Notes under the pieces: model-generated
Told to the model about the DNA's origin: nothing
Seen by the model: the letters and a program-made list of their open reading frames with translations, nothing else
The model's database searches: none
Made by a program: the position numbers and the translations under genes
In this document: positions 1 to 12,560 of the stretch, piece by piece
Layout of the letters: every line of letters begins with the position of its first letter
Numbering within the stretch: position 1 is the stretch's first letter
From: Styela clava
Lineage: Eukaryota > Chordata > Ascidiacea > Stolidobranchia > Styelidae
Direction of reading: 5' to 3'
Length of the DNA stretch: 64,000 nucleotides
NCBI RefSeq assembly: GCF_964204865.1
Contig: NC_135259.1
Location: 13,464,974 to 13,528,973 of the forward strand

Positions 1-20
1 ATTTGATAGCAAGCATAGCC

Positions 21-1838
21 ATGCGACAAAAGCGCCTTAAGCTGTACACGGAACCGTACTACCCTCCGGGGTATTGTGGGTACAGCCCACAATTCCCTTT
101 TCAATTTGGAGACACATATGGGAAAACTACTTCTCGACTTCTAACCGACCCAAAAGTGGCCAAGTCCGGTAACATGGTCTTAGCAGATATTGTTCCAAGC
201 AATGTGAGTGAAATAAACAAGCAAGTTCCTCCGAATGACTGGATGAGGCAACGAAAACAAAGCTGGGGCGACCACAAACTGACGGACAAAATGGTTCCAG
301 GTTACACGGGATATATACCAAGCGGCGAAGACCACTTTGGCAGCAGGTAAACAATAACTAAATTACATGACATGAAAAAATAATCAAATTTCTAATAAGC
401 CTAGCTGCAGTTTGCCAACAGATTGAATAATTAGATGCAATTCAGCTGACTACCGGAAGATAGTCTTCTAACTATTCTCTATTTCAAGTTTTTAACGATC
501 GTTTCGTATTTTACACAGATCTTAGTCGTCAATTCAGATCTGAAGAGACTGCGTCACCAATATTGAATTTATAATATAATAGAATTTATCCAACTCATTC
601 CAACTGTTGCGGTTTGAAAGGAATTAGGACAGTGTGATATTTTTGTTTCTAGTCCATAATATGCTTAAATTTTGGTAACGTAAAATGTTGCCTCCGGTAA
701 ATTTCATTCAAATCTTAAAAAGAAAAAATATGAACATAAAGTATATATTTGTGAAATTCACGAGTGAAAAAAAGGTCATTCGTCATTCTTTTCATCTTTA
801 TTTTATGAAATGAAAAGTATGAGGTTATACATTTTACGGCTAAAAAATTTTCTATAAAATATTTCACCTGTTTTTCCGCAGATATGCTAAAATATGTAAA
901 GCAGCAATCACTGATTTTGACAAAGAACAACAGTTATATCATGATCGCAGAAAAGAACTGATGAAACGAAAGCCACCACTAATCCAGCAACAAAAGCCTG
1001 CACCCTACGTTTCAATTAACCCTGTGCAGCATTCAATATCACCCTATTTCATGAGTGAATACGACCCAGATAAAACGTTTATGTCTGGATACACCGGATT
1101 TATTCCGCGGTCTAGATCCAGGTACTCTATTATAGTTACTACAATGAAAATGATAGTTTTTGTTTTATTATATATTTGTACTACATCCGCGAATGACTCC
1201 CGTTTTATATTGTGCTAACCGCCCGGAACATAATAAGTTACGACTGAGGGATTTGATGTTTTCCGAATAGTATGTTTGCTTGCCTAACAATGATCCTCAT
1301 AGAAATATATATTTAAATAATGTGATTTATATTTTGATGTAATTTAAATTTTTATATTTATGAAGGTTTTGGAACCTAATTCGCTTACTACTTCATACGA
1401 TCATTGCTGCGCCTATGATAAAACATTATTTTTTTCGCACTTGGGGCTTTGTTTTTGCATTTGGACTAAATAATTTAAATATTCTTATTCCCACCGATTA
1501 CGTGTTATTAATTAATGCCAGTCTAACAATTTTTAAAAATATTATTAAGATTCGCAACTGGTTATCCGGTATTGACAATGGAATCGTTGAGAGAGTTCAC
1601 TGGCCATCAGCAATTTTTACAAACAGTTGCTAAACAAAGTGTGAATATGGAGAGAAATAATTTACCCAGAATAAAAAGTTCGATCGACAAGTCGTCAATA
1701 CGGCGTCCCATCTACGTCGATAGTGGATTGCTTCCCCATTATACCGGTTATCTCCCGGGACACAAATTTCGATTTGGAGACACCTATGGCACAAGTTCAA
1801 GATATTTTCACCAGTCCACATGTTCGAGAGTTTTATAG
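21..1838 (+). CDS. CIMIP2B: CIMIP2B/FAM166B-like ciliary microtubule inner protein
   Basis: Three exons (21-346, 882-1121, 1550-1838) join in phase through GT/AG sites and give 284 residues if the ATG at 21 is the start. The frame stays open to the window edge, so an upstream start is possible. The FAM166/CIMIP2 family is known for short Gly-Tyr-Thr-Gly-Tyr-type repeats that sit inside ciliary and sperm-tail doublet microtubules. Four such repeats are visible: PGYCGYSP near the N terminus, PGYTGYIP at the end of exon 1, MSGYTGFIP at the end of exon 2, and HYTGYLPG near the C terminus. The first and last are followed by similar F.FGDTYG segments. The order, including SPYFMSEYDP before the third repeat and FATGYPVLTMESLREF after it, matches vertebrate CIMIP2B, which is about 275 residues. 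The weak polypyrimidine acceptor of exon 3 (AG at 1548-1549) is chosen because it restores the family sequence. Ortholog assignment is from memory of the family. Confidence 0.85.
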
Positions 1839-2394
1839 AAACTTAGAGTTAGTTAATTGTTGATCAATCCTCGAAATAATTTTGAAATATTGTAATAGAG
1901 CAATTTCACCCATGGTTATTGTATGTATATTTATATAAACGTTATTAATGAACTTGGGTCGTAAATCCATCTCTACTTCGTGGAGGCCTCATACGCACAC
2001 TTGAGCAAAACGGAAAAATTAAGAAAATACAATGACCAATATCCTGTGTTACTTTGCAAACTGCATGAAGTTTGGTGTTCAATATGACATTCGATAATAG
2101 GGTTTATGTAAGTTGAAAGAATCTCCTCGTTTCGTTCACTACCAGAACAGACACGCCTTTGTCAACGTACTAAACCATTCAATGCAATGGTGTTCCTGGT
2201 GTTCATATATCATAGTATCGGCACACATACCAGAGGTCAGGATTTGTGTGAATAATTATGAACATTTAGAAGTGGGATAGGGTTATAACTTGCAAAGACA
2301 GTAAAAATGTAGCGACCATCACTAAGTATACCGGCTATACTTAAAATTTGTAATCCGTCTTTGTTTTGTATATATATATATTTGTAGTTTGTAA
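1839..2394. other. intergenic, nothing recognised
   Basis: AT-rich sequence after the CIMIP2B-like gene. It presumably includes that gene's 3' UTR. I see no coding exon or structured element. Confidence 0.5.
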
Positions 2395-2462
2395 ATGAGG
2401 TTGGTCTTCAAAACAGTTTTTCGCGCCCACATGACTGAGGGTGCCGTTCATGAGGCCAATGT

Positions 2463-2700
2463 ATGGCAAGTGTACTTTGGTGCAAATGGAAAGGGTGCAA
2501 ATGTACGTATGTTCAAAGGTCCATTAGTGGAAATGTACGTGGGTGCAAATATCCAGAGTGGAAGTGTTTGCTGGTACAAACGTCCATGGGTGCAAATGTT
2601 CGTGGGTGCAAATGTCCGCGTGTGCAATCTATATGTGGGTGCTAGAATGTATGGGTGTAGTTTGGGGGTGAAACATACGTGGGTGCAAATGTGCTTTCAC
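2463..2700. repeat. degenerate minisatellite, unit about GTGGGTGCAAATGT
   Basis: The phrase GGGTGCAAAT recurs many times with irregular 12-30 base spacing and drift (for example near 2538, 2588, 2605 and 2682). Open frames crossing it are products of the repeat. A related array in mixed orientation lies at about 34255-34450. Confidence 0.6.
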
Positions 2701-3055
2701 TCCCGTTCCATATTTGGTGGTCTGTTTGTCACTGTTTATTGTGATGTCACACACGCGTCTGTATAATGCAAGTACCGGTATCTTGATTTCCTTTGGAATC
2801 ATTTGAAACGAGCTATTTTTAGCCAAGCCTACAATGCCAGCGCTAGACGATGTAGAATTTTAAGAATCTCTTTGAATTGAATATGTACTTTGTTTGCATT
2901 CTGATAATATATTATATTTTTGTAACATTTCACATTGCTTGTGAATCATTTGGGACTCTGCTCGACCTCAAAATATTCTTGCTGAGTCAAACAAACATTT
3001 GCCCAGTGTAACATTTTCTTAAAGGGAACACTAGTAGAGCTAAATAATCTCTAGA

Positions 3056-3140
3056 GCGGAGGTCGGCAACCCCTGGCACGCGTACTAATTGTGGCACGCG
3101 AGAGGATTTCTCATGGCACGATTTGAGGCAGATCAGATGT
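3056..3140. mobile_element. hAT-like terminal fragment
   Basis: The phrase GGTCGGCAACCCCTGGCACG is typical of ends of non-autonomous hAT elements in animal genomes. No matching inverted terminus was found downstream, so the other boundary and the target duplication are unknown. Confidence 0.4.
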
Positions 3141-5200
3141 TTATTTTCGTAGTGCGACAAACTGCGACTAAATTGGAATAAAAAATAACAATTCGACAAA
3201 GTCATTGGAAAACATGCAATATTTAACTGCAAATCAGTGCAGATAAGCGTGTGGGGTGCAGTCATTTCACGACAACGATAATAACTACTTTGTTTTTGTA
3301 CTTGCCTAGAATTGTGGATTTGCTGAGAGTTATTATACATTCATCGGCGGCGAGATGCTAAAGTCAAATAAAAGAGTAAATCGGCAACGCAAATTTTTTG
3401 ATTAAAAAACGGCAGTATAAAAAACTAATAAAAATAGAACCGTAAAAAATTTGTTGTAGAAGGCCGGCGACAGAATAATTTTTACAACACGATGCGAACG
3501 TTTACAAAAAAAATTCTCTGTCCCAAGATAGAGCCGAAGAACTGCAATGGAATGAATATGAAGAAATTATCTGAAATATGTCGGTGTAAACTCACAATAA
3601 TATTCATTGAAATTCAATGCACATGGTATTATTAGAAAGGGGGTAGGAATGAATTTTCGTCAGGGGAAAGGTAGGGGAATCATCTATTGCACGTTACTTA
3701 TCTACTAATTATTTGCGGGATGTGATGTACAATATATAACAGATTATGATGTAGCAAAATATAAATTAATAACAAGTTTACCAAACTAGATCTATTGTAC
3801 CATCACTTTATTTTAACAATAGGATGGCAACTTCAATAAAATGTTCAACAACCTGAACGACGTTCCAGTGCGGCTACAGCCCACCACTGGTCGCGAACCA
3901 TGGAAGGTCTAAAAATGGGTCGCGCCAAGGTCATCAAATCAAGGGCGATCCGAGAGCAGGTGGACAAATATATTTAAGATGGTTTAATGTTTCACTTTGT
4001 TTGGTATTTCAAAGCAATTAAATATAAAATGTTATTCACAGAAAAAAATGTGTATTAAATCTATTGCTGCATTATACCAGTCACATGTCTCGTGAGGGTG
4101 TCAGACAGAAACCATTCAAATCACTAGTTGTTGTGTTGTGCGGGCGTAATGTCATATTTTTGGAGTAAAATAACCAAAAATAGATTCCTTCTTTGGTAAT
4201 GAGAATCTTAATAGACAAGGTCGAAAAAGCTCGCTTGCCAATATCAGCTGGTTCAAGATCTAAAGAAACTGTGGCTTCAGATAGAGGTCCCATTAGCTGC
4301 GAACAAAGCACCGTTCGCGACCACGCATCTAAGCGAGGAAGTATTTTCGGCACTGACGGCCATTAAAACGAAGGCTCGAAATCGCCTCCCTTTAGTACAC
4401 TTTGCGCTCAGTAAATAGATACGTGTATAGAGATATAATAAAGGACTGTGTCAATGGATGGTATCTAATAAATCGTTGTCTGTATTTGAGTTAAGAGTAC
4501 TAGACTAACACTAAAAATACATTATTACTTATCGATCTCGATTGGTAAGTATGTTGATAGGTATTTGTCTGTTAGACACTTTCGTATGTTACGCGATATC
4601 TCACGAAAACGAGGTTGAATCTGCTCCAAATTTTGTATGTGCATTCACCAACTACAATGGGTAGGACCTTTGCATCGAGATCTGCAAGCACAATATTCCT
4701 TTATGTGAGCACAATCGCTGTCCTGGGTGCACACTGTTGAAATTAAAGGAACGAATCAGTAATTTAAATTTTCTTTCTAGTTTTACAGATATTTATCTAT
4801 AGGTATATATCAGGAGTGTGCAACTATCAATACAGGCCATTTACGAACAAGAGAGCTACGCACAAATATATGGACACGTTAGACCAGAGCGAATCAGTCC
4901 TTACCGGTACCTTTGACGCTACCGGTACCCTCAAAAAAGTTCTGAATTTCCAGTAGCAAGAATTTTGCAGAATCAAAACGTACAGCCAGTCATGACACTG
5001 ACTAAAATCCGTGTTCCCATGGATAAAAAATAATACAGCAAAATTTTAGACGAAATATCAAATTTCATAGAATTCACGCAAAATTTTGAAATAAATAAAA
5101 GTAATAGCCTTCTAGCGAAAAAATTAATCTTTAACCACTGGAAATTTCAAAGCAATTGGTCCAGTATTCGAAGAGAAAAGCGACTTTTTAAAAACGTGTC
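3141..5200. other. intergenic, no gene recognised
   Basis: No convincing exon on either strand. The stretch around 3860-3960 resembles degraded transposon sequence. Two ACCGGTACC palindromes lie at about 4903-4930. Confidence 0.4.
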
Positions 5201-5204
5201 AAAG

Positions 5205-7560
5205 AACAAGAACAACAACAACAACAACATAATATTGAAACGATCGTTATGTCCACTACGTGTCCAATAAAAATAAAATGTACATACAAAGCCGAACAAA
5301 CTGCCTTCCCCAACGCCGTGGCATTTGTAATCGAAGCAAAAACGAGCTGGAAGGAGATGTAGAGCGTGGCTTAATTTCTAACTGTTGGCAGTTTTTTTCT
5401 CTGATTTAAAATGCATAAAATATCGAAAGAATCTGGAAATGAATTAAATCGTCTCTACTTTCTTCATCATGTACTCGCTGTTAGATTATGCCTATAACCA
5501 ATCACATCCTTTACATTTTATAAAACTGTACTAACGGTAAGGCTAAAGAAAATGCACCACTCTCTTCTTAGTTTTCTTTCTCTGTGAACTCGATTTCCCG
5601 TCGTGTTAATCCTTGAGCAAGTTTTTTAAGAGGCAAAGACTTATTGCTACTACCATAAGAGAAATGGGTTCTATCTGGAGAAAAATCGACGTTTTCATAG
5701 TGTTGGTGCTGTGGATTACATCGATTAAAGGTATCAAATTATTAGTTGAATACATAAAATCACTGTTATAGCTAGTTTGTACGTAATCATGACGTATAAA
5801 ATTATCTTTGCCAATCACATGAAAAGAATGTACTATGTCCTGTAAAATGTACCACAATAAATGTTCCGTTATGTATAGAACTAAATATTAAGACTAAACT
5901 TAACTTTATCATAATGAGGTATCTAATTGAATTAACAAACACATACATATTTTTATCATTCTATATATGGATCTTTTTGAATTCGACATAAAATATATGT
6001 GTTAATCCTAATTCATATATAACGATTAAATATATAATAAATCCTGTGACGAAGTCGGCGATGACATTTTGATTGTGTCATGTATTTACAAGGAGAATGG
6101 CATTTTAGCCAATCCTGTCAACATGACAGATGTATCACATTCGTAATTGTTTTAAGTTTGATAATAGCATTGATTATTTTAACTATTGCGTTACAGGTGG
6201 ACGAAATCGTTCCAGGTTTCCTTCTCTTCGTAGACGTGGATGAAGTAGACCCATCGAAGAGATCTCATATTTGGATGAAGTTATAATGTATATATACAAT
6301 AAAAATCGACTGTTCAACGATGCTTTAAAAAACTGATATAATAATAACGTACTGTTCGGTTTATATCAACAGGTTTCAGTTTTATCAGCACATTTTTCAA
6401 GCGATACGTTGTTGCAGTCTGCCACTTTCCCACTCTTCTATGCAATTGCGTATATTTAGTGCCATGTGAATTTCGTGTTTTTTAAGAAAAATATTCAACC
6501 ACGTTCGACCATGACGTTTTATTTGGCATCAGCCTGCCCAGTATTCTGCTCCAGGTTTCGAACAATAAACCCGTCTATTTCTCATCAATTTTGGCCAAGC
6601 AATCCTTTGATTTGTTAGCAGTCGACCATGTCTGAATACTACTGAGATAAATAAATATTGACAAAAAATTAGCGAGAAAAAAAAATGGAATATTGGAAGT
6701 TATAAAATTTAGATGCCAATCTTATATTCACTTTATACAACAATAAGAGAGATCAATCAAAAACCCTTGTTATTATTAAACTTCGGTGTTTTGCTACCAA
6801 AATTTATTAAAATACCACAATAATTTTAAATATAAATAGGACTGAATCAACCTTCTCTTCGTTCTTCCCCCTGCAACGCTAAGTCAATAATCAATCACTT
6901 CCTAACGGCCTCTGACTAACGGCAGCGCTAAAAAAAAGTGCGCTCGTCGCTGTGCCACGTTCTCTTCAGAGTTCAAATTTGACTCTCATTTCTTCTTGAC
7001 ATTGTTATTCCTGGTGGCGTGGATCGCTCAATATTAAGACTCTCTGTGATACTGAAAAGATCGCTCAAGGGCAAGAACGAAAGCACGATAAAAGAATTAG
7101 AAAAATACGCTGGAAAAATATAATGACAACCTCGTTTTCAAGCATATTTAGAAGTTACAAAAGGGATACCAAGTTACAAAAATACCTGAGAATTACAGCA
7201 AATGTTTTGGTCATTGGCTGTGAACGTCTCGTCATGTTAATCATTTCAAACATCAAAATTCACAAAAAAATTGTATACTCAGTAACAACTAATAATTAAT
7301 CTGGATTATAATTTGATCATTTCGAAATAACTGAAACGATAGCATAAGCTTTTCGAGAGAGGAACATAGATATATGAATACCGAATGAAAACTCATCGTG
7401 TAACTTTTGCAATACTTTTCTGCATTTCCATCTTTTCTATATATATATATGTAAATTATTTGTTGGTGGATTAATATGTTTCTATTTCGCTGTGTTGAAT
7501 TTTAGTTACATATCCTACAAATAGGACTTTAAGCCTTTATGCGTTAAAACTATTCAAAAG
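5205..7560 (+). repeat. duplicated block, copy A
   Basis: Diverged copy of the block at 13065-16960. Shared landmarks in the same order include 5399-5560 with 13072-13225, the peptide exon at 5664 with 14650, the second exon at 6197 with 15162, 6938-7070 with 15841/16337-16460, and 7250-7440 with 16610-16800. The opening stretch at about 5207-5275 recurs at 16888-16950, directly after the end of copy C. This is the arrangement expected of tandem units. Confidence 0.75.
5664..6243 (+). CDS. putative 37-residue secreted arginine-rich peptide, copy A
   Basis: Two-exon model, not recognised as any known family. Exon 1 (5664-5730) encodes MGSIWRKI followed by a hydrophobic run and a TSIK end. It looks like a signal peptide or signal anchor and ends at a GTATCA donor in phase 1. 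Exon 2 (6197-6243) starts after TTACAG and encodes G, then GRNRSRFPSLRRRG and a TGA stop. The predicted tail has six arginines and no acidic residue. Its terminal Gly after RRR could act as an amide donor if the peptide is processed. Copy C keeps the same start, donor phase, acceptor, length and stop. The intron is 466 bases. Arguments against it: the product is very short, most differences between the copies in exon 2 change residues, and there is no transcript evidence. It could be chance conservation within a young duplication. Confidence 0.3.
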
Positions 7561-7965
7561 TGTTTTACGTCAAAATTATTGCAGTATATAACTGAGTAAC
7601 TCTGAGTAATCGACTTTCCCGAATCACGATACGCGAAAAAACGTTCAATAAGAGAGTCGACAATCGTATTCTTTGTGTATTTTTCAATAGCTTTTTATTT
7701 ATGGTATATTACTATATGTTTTAACAGCTATATGTTCTAACTATCAGCACATAACATCTTGATTGGATTAGTTAATTTGGCGCCTAAAGGATGAAGGCAT
7801 CAGGCGTCCGATACTCAAGTATTCATGATTTAATAAAAGCTGATTGCTCTATAACCCATTTCTTATAAATATTTTTATTCGCTGATTCAACGAGAGCAAT
7901 TCGAATAAAACAGTTGACTTCGAATAAAACAGTTAACTTTCAACACAAGAAAATCTAGCATATAG

Positions 7966-7990
7966 GCTATATATATATATATATATATAC
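7966..7990. repeat. AT microsatellite
   Basis: Uninterrupted TA dinucleotide run downstream of copy A. Confidence 0.8.
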
Positions 7991-8072
7991 ATAGTAAACA
8001 AATTATAGTCATAGACGTCGTTGGATGCACGTTTACGGTGAACGCTGAAGCCCATTATATTTACTTTAATAT

Positions 8073-8918
8073 TTAATTATATAAAAATATAAAGAACATT
8101 GACAGGGTGAAACAAAGTTGCAACTTTTCATCATCAATTCCTTCAGCGTCTACAAGTTTCTTCAAATCTTCTCCCATTATATTCAATGGAGCAGTTTCTT
8201 CCTCAAACAAATTATGATGTTTTCTGAATGTTGGGAAAGACAAAAAGAACATTTTCAGTTCTTTCAGTGTCATATCGTAATTGTATGTTACGTCATCATT
8301 TCTCTCTTTGTTGAATCCAGTAACTTGCTCATAAATCTGTTCCTATCGGTTGAACCATTCCGCAGAGGGGTGCTTAGTTTCAATATAGTGACGATGTAAT
8401 GTTGTTCGATAACTTGTAAGAATATTACTACCGTCGGCCGATTTTTGATTCGCATTTTTGACAGGAAAATGTACTTCCAATCTCGAAAATGAAGAATCGT
8501 AAATAGCACAAAGCCTGGTACTCTTCAAAACTCGTCTACACTCTTTTAAAAACATCGCTAGATCCATGAAATGCAAAGCGCCGACGTTGAGTAATAAGTC
8601 TACGGATTTGTCGTCGGCGAGCATAGATTCCTCACTACCCACATAAAATGTTGCTGTATCAGATTTTATTCTTTCTTTTGCTTTTCTAACTTGATTCTCA
8701 CTGACGTCAAATCCGATGGATCTTTGAAAAAAGGGCAAAAAATCTAATAATGATTTGCCGTGGCCACATCCAGCGTCCATGACAAGTTCAAATTTGTCGC
8801 AATTTTCATTGTCCTTTATTTTTTTGAGACGACTGATTACATATTTTGCAATATTAGGTGGAAATTTCGGATTCTTGGTGTAAACATTTGCTGCTTCTTC
8901 TCCCAGATAGTCTCCCAT
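8073..8918 (-). pseudogene. SAM-dependent methyltransferase (type 11-like) with one in-frame TAG
   Basis: Read on the minus strand from ATG at 8918, the frame encodes 191 residues, meets TAG at 8345-8343, and continues open for 89 more codons to a stop at 8075-8073. The total would be about 281 residues in one exon. Class I methyltransferase features are visible. Motif I is DAGCGHGKS at residues 48-56. An acidic residue follows strand 2 in IGFDVSENQ (Asp71). A motif IV region, SVDLLLNVGALHFMD, follows, and then a FLKECRRVLK helix. The C-terminal part after the TAG (YDMTLKELKMFFLSFPTF, then a LQLCFTLSMFFIFLYN end) fits the rest of the domain in small cytosolic methyltransferases of this type. 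The substrate cannot be inferred. The lack of introns suggests a retrocopy or an intron-poor gene. The stop may be a nonsense allele, a young pseudogene, an assembly error or readthrough. Retained reading after the stop argues that the break is recent. Confidence 0.7.
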
Positions 8919-9109
8919 TATTTTAGTTAGCTAACTGAGTAGAGTTTGAATCAAACCACAATCATGAAAGGAAGTTTTAAAAAAAAATACTCATTTGAAA
9001 TATTTTGTAGTTATTCATCAATAGAAATATACAATAAAGATAAAAGGTAATTTTGCTTTCCTTATACATATAATTGTGAAAATTAGCTTAAAAAAAATTA
9101 AATGTACAT

Positions 9110-9570
9110 ACTATACGCCGAACAAAATTCCTTATCCAACGCCGCGGCATCTTGTAAATAAAGCTAAAATGAACTTGAAGGATATGTGTAGTGTGGCGTC
9201 ATTTCTGACTTTTGGCGTTTCACGTTTAGCACAGCAATTTTGTACCGACAAATGAAGTAAGATTTGAGAATGAATCGTCGAGTCAGCCAGGGCCCTGATA
9301 AAATCCACGACAAAAAACGAAAGATGATACCAAACTATCAGGAAAATGAAGCGACGCTGTAATCAATCAGATAAATCATGGCATGATACTTTTCTGGATA
9401 AAGATAACTTGGTTACTTCCTCATCAAATGGGAACGAAAATGATTTGAGTCGTTGTAATAGGATAAATCAAAAGATTGTTGGTAGGTTTTAGCATAGTGC
9501 ATCACTTTGTGTTTTGAACGCATATTATTAGAAATCTAAGACAGTGGATGTTGAGGATGATTAATAGTTA
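9110..9570 (+). repeat. duplicated block, fragment B
   Basis: 9119-9240 matches 5275-5400 of copy A. 9305-9570 matches 13975-14310 of copy C, including the shared stretch ATAAATCATGGCATG and the following TCCTCATCAAATG. The fragment therefore joins segments found in A and in C. The peptide exon is absent. Confidence 0.6.
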
Positions 9571-9732
9571 TCTCTTTCATTCTCATCTATTTATTCTGCT
9601 GAGTGACGACATAGAGTCAATTACCCTTTTTTCTGTATAAAAATGCATGGTTTAAAGTGTTGCCACATATTGCCATTCTTATGTACATATGTAAATGTCA
9701 CTGCACATTGGCGTTTGCATATTATCTCACCT

Positions 9733-9860
9733 ACAGGGTTGCCATATTGGCTTTTTTAACGCCAAATTTGCCATTTTTGGCTTTTTTCAAACGCGTTTGG
9801 CGTCAGAATTTCCGTTTGGCTTTTTGGCGTTTTTTTGGCTTTTTTGAGTCTATTTTAGTG
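9733..9860. mobile_element. hAT-like terminus, CAGGGTTGCCA type
   Basis: CAGGGTTGCCATATTGGC begins a stretch rich in TTTTTGGC runs, as seen at the ends of short hAT-type elements. A second copy of the terminus, also reading forward, is at 10447. Boundaries cannot be closed from sequence alone. Confidence 0.35.
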
Positions 9861-10446
9861 TCCATCATTAAAATTACATGAAATACAATATTTAGTGTGT
9901 AACAATAGTCTATTGCTTAGCTACTTAACATTTTGGATTTCCCCGAGCATCGATTTCCTTGTTTATTACCTTAACCATAACCAATAAGGAATAATTGCAG
10001 TTTCTGCAGCCGCTCAGACAGATGTTCAAGCGGGGTTGTGAACATTACCTCGTTTTTTCTAGTTTTGCGTGTTATTTGTCAGTTTTTAGTTCTGTTTCCA
10101 AAAAATAGTTGTATAACCTAATTTTCATTATGACTTAGGCTATGTAGAGCTTTAGTATAGTTGCAGTAATCAAAATTTAGTCCCACGAACCATGTGATTA
10201 ACTACGCTAAAATTAGCTATCACATTATCAGTAGTCAGTCCCTCTGTCTGCCTGCAAGCGGCACGTGGTTAGATAATTTTTTAATAAAAAATTGATGGTT
10301 TCAAAATTTGAGAAATGAAAAGTTTTTTAATAGTAAAGTAGGAAATAGGGAGAAATTTTCAAGGTATATCACAGGTTTAAGAAGAAACATGTAGGTATAT
10401 CACATTCTGTAGCGGCACCCTGTATAGTGTAGCCTATAGGTGAGTA

Positions 10447-10870
10447 GGGTTGCCAGATCCCAACGATCAAAAAAAGCCAAATAAAGATCTAAAAAAGCCA
10501 GAAAAAGCCAACAATTTTACCAAGTACAAAAGCCCCATAATTTGTCAGATTTGAAGCCCTTGGCACAATACTGATGTTGATGTATAGCCATCAGTTCATT
10601 TGGTGAGCCACACAAATGTCTTTTGCCCTTATTGAAAGTTGTATTTTCGGTTGCTATCGTGTTGATTTCCACTTCAGCGGGATGAAGAAATATCAAGCGG
10701 ACAGCATTATTTTACAATGTAATATATACAATATATATTTATAATTGTATTAGGTATAGGCTAATGATCTACTTTGATGACTCTTATTCCATTGAGATAA
10801 TAATTTGTGATTGCAGTCTAGGGCCCTATCTTACAGGTAATTGTCACTTTGTGCATATTGTGGCAACCTG
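10447..10870. mobile_element. possible short hAT-like element
   Basis: TAGGGTTGCCAGATCCC at the left and TGTGGCAACCTG at the right form an imperfect inverted pair. The flanking 8-mers do not match well, so this is tentative. Confidence 0.25.
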
Positions 10871-12320
10871 TTATTGCGACAGTCTCTTGGTTCATCAGTG
10901 TTTGGCGAGGGAGCGTGATTTTTTATGCTGTAGCTTTAATGTAACTAATAGGGAAATTATGATTGTATTTTATGTAGAGATGTGTTAGGATAGAAATTAA
11001 GTCATTAGGTTTATACTTAAAACTGTTTGATTGTGTATTTAGTTACATATGTGTATCTAATCAATTGGGGTTTGGAAGCATTGTAATCCAAACTATTTTA
11101 AATCACTTAACCTCACACGAGTGGCCACAATAGCACTTTGTGTTGAGTGGAAAATAAAGCAAGTTCGTTTCGGAACTGTGTCTGGTTTTGTGCATGAGAA
11201 AGTCAGCGGCTGTCAGGTTCATTGCGTCCAAACACGGAAGGCAAGCCCCCTATTAGTGACTCATCAGAAGAATTCTTGACACCACAAATACTTGCTGATT
11301 GAAGTCAGGGTGTGTACATAATTCTGCTTGTCATCTCAATCAGTGGATAATCCTATAAAAAGCATAATATTTAAAACCCATATAGTAGGTCGGACCCGGA
11401 CCCCCTCGGTATGATGTACATGCAAAATATAATCCTTCTAATAGCGACAGCTCGCGCTTTTTCATCGCATAAAACGCATCGCAGATACATATGATTGAAA
11501 AATTTATTTAGTAGACTACCAGTGCTCATTTTTGGATAGGCACGCTCACTTAAGAAGTAGGGTGGATTTTGAGTGGGGGAGAGGGGAGTTTTTTTTTTTT
11601 TTCAATTTAGTCTGTTGGGAATGTCAATGGGCCGTCTTCATCGATACTTATTATTTCTTGGTACTAAGTACCCTTTACAACACGGATTTAAAGCACTCTC
11701 ATCGCCACATTTATACTAGGTCTCCTAGAAGTTACTCCATCCAATTTTTTTCCCCACAGACGTTTAAAATACGTCCAAGGTTATGCTAAGAAATTACAAA
11801 ATAAATACTTCTAGAGGTTTGTATAAAGAAGACATAAAAACTGCAGTTGAAAAAGTGCAAAAGATTTGTTGTTTTTTCTAAAGCTGTTCAAACTCTTTTG
11901 TAAATTGCCCTGCAATGCCCTTTATGGGGCAAAACGGACAGTACACACTGGTTAACATGCAGGAAAAATTATCTGTTTAAACAAAATGTTAAGAGACCTG
12001 ATCCTAAGGCATCTAGGCGTTGGCCGAAATTTTATGAGACACATCAAGTTTATTTTGATGTATGTCCGTCTTGCCCACAAAATGTTCAACTTATCCCGAT
12101 ATTTCTTTAGCTGAAAATCGCGCGTAAATTCCGACTCGTTGCTATGGCAACGATGTGCAAATGTGGCAAGATAGCTGAATGGTGAGTACATAAATCAAAT
12201 GTAGAACGAATGCAGCTGCGTCATTTTGTAAACAGTTATTCAGAATAATTTATTAGTGTGTTCGACTTCCCCCGACTCACTATATAAGTAAGTAAATTTG
12301 CGATGACAATCATATTATCT
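10871..12320. other. intergenic, no gene recognised
   Basis: No supported exon. A T-rich run lies at about 11589-11602. Short open frames here lack any recognisable domain. Confidence 0.4.
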
Positions 12321-12324
12321 GAAG

Positions 12325-12560
12325 CAGTGGTTCCCAAACTTTTCAGAGTTTGGACCCACTATTTATTACCACAGCTTATGGCGACCCACTCGGGATGCCC
12401 TGGACCCTAACCTGATACACATAATATGTTCAGGTTATGCGCCATCTCGATACACATATCTCGGGAGCATCGATACAACATTAAAGTTCCGTGATTTTAA
12501 CAAACATGAACGGTAATTTCCATACACTCCCTATAGTGGGTGAACACCCACTTGGGCGGA
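12325..12560. mobile_element. hAT-like left terminus, CAGTGGTTCCCAAAC type
   Basis: CAGTGGTTCCCAAACTTTT followed by GACCCACT repeats is the classic left end of many short hAT elements. The matching right end was not found. The stretch at about 12434-12475 resembles the ends of the MITE family seen at 26820. Confidence 0.4.

Noticed and set aside
2395..2766. 123-codon frame with repeated GAN/VQM phrases
   Set aside because: The apparent peptide repeats come from the underlying minisatellite.
2987..3340. 117-codon minus-strand frame
   Set aside because: It contains the translation of a hAT terminus, a common false gene signal.
6080..6286. 68-codon frame with a membrane-like segment in copy A
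   Set aside because: The same frame is broken in copy C upstream of the shared acceptor, so it is not conserved.
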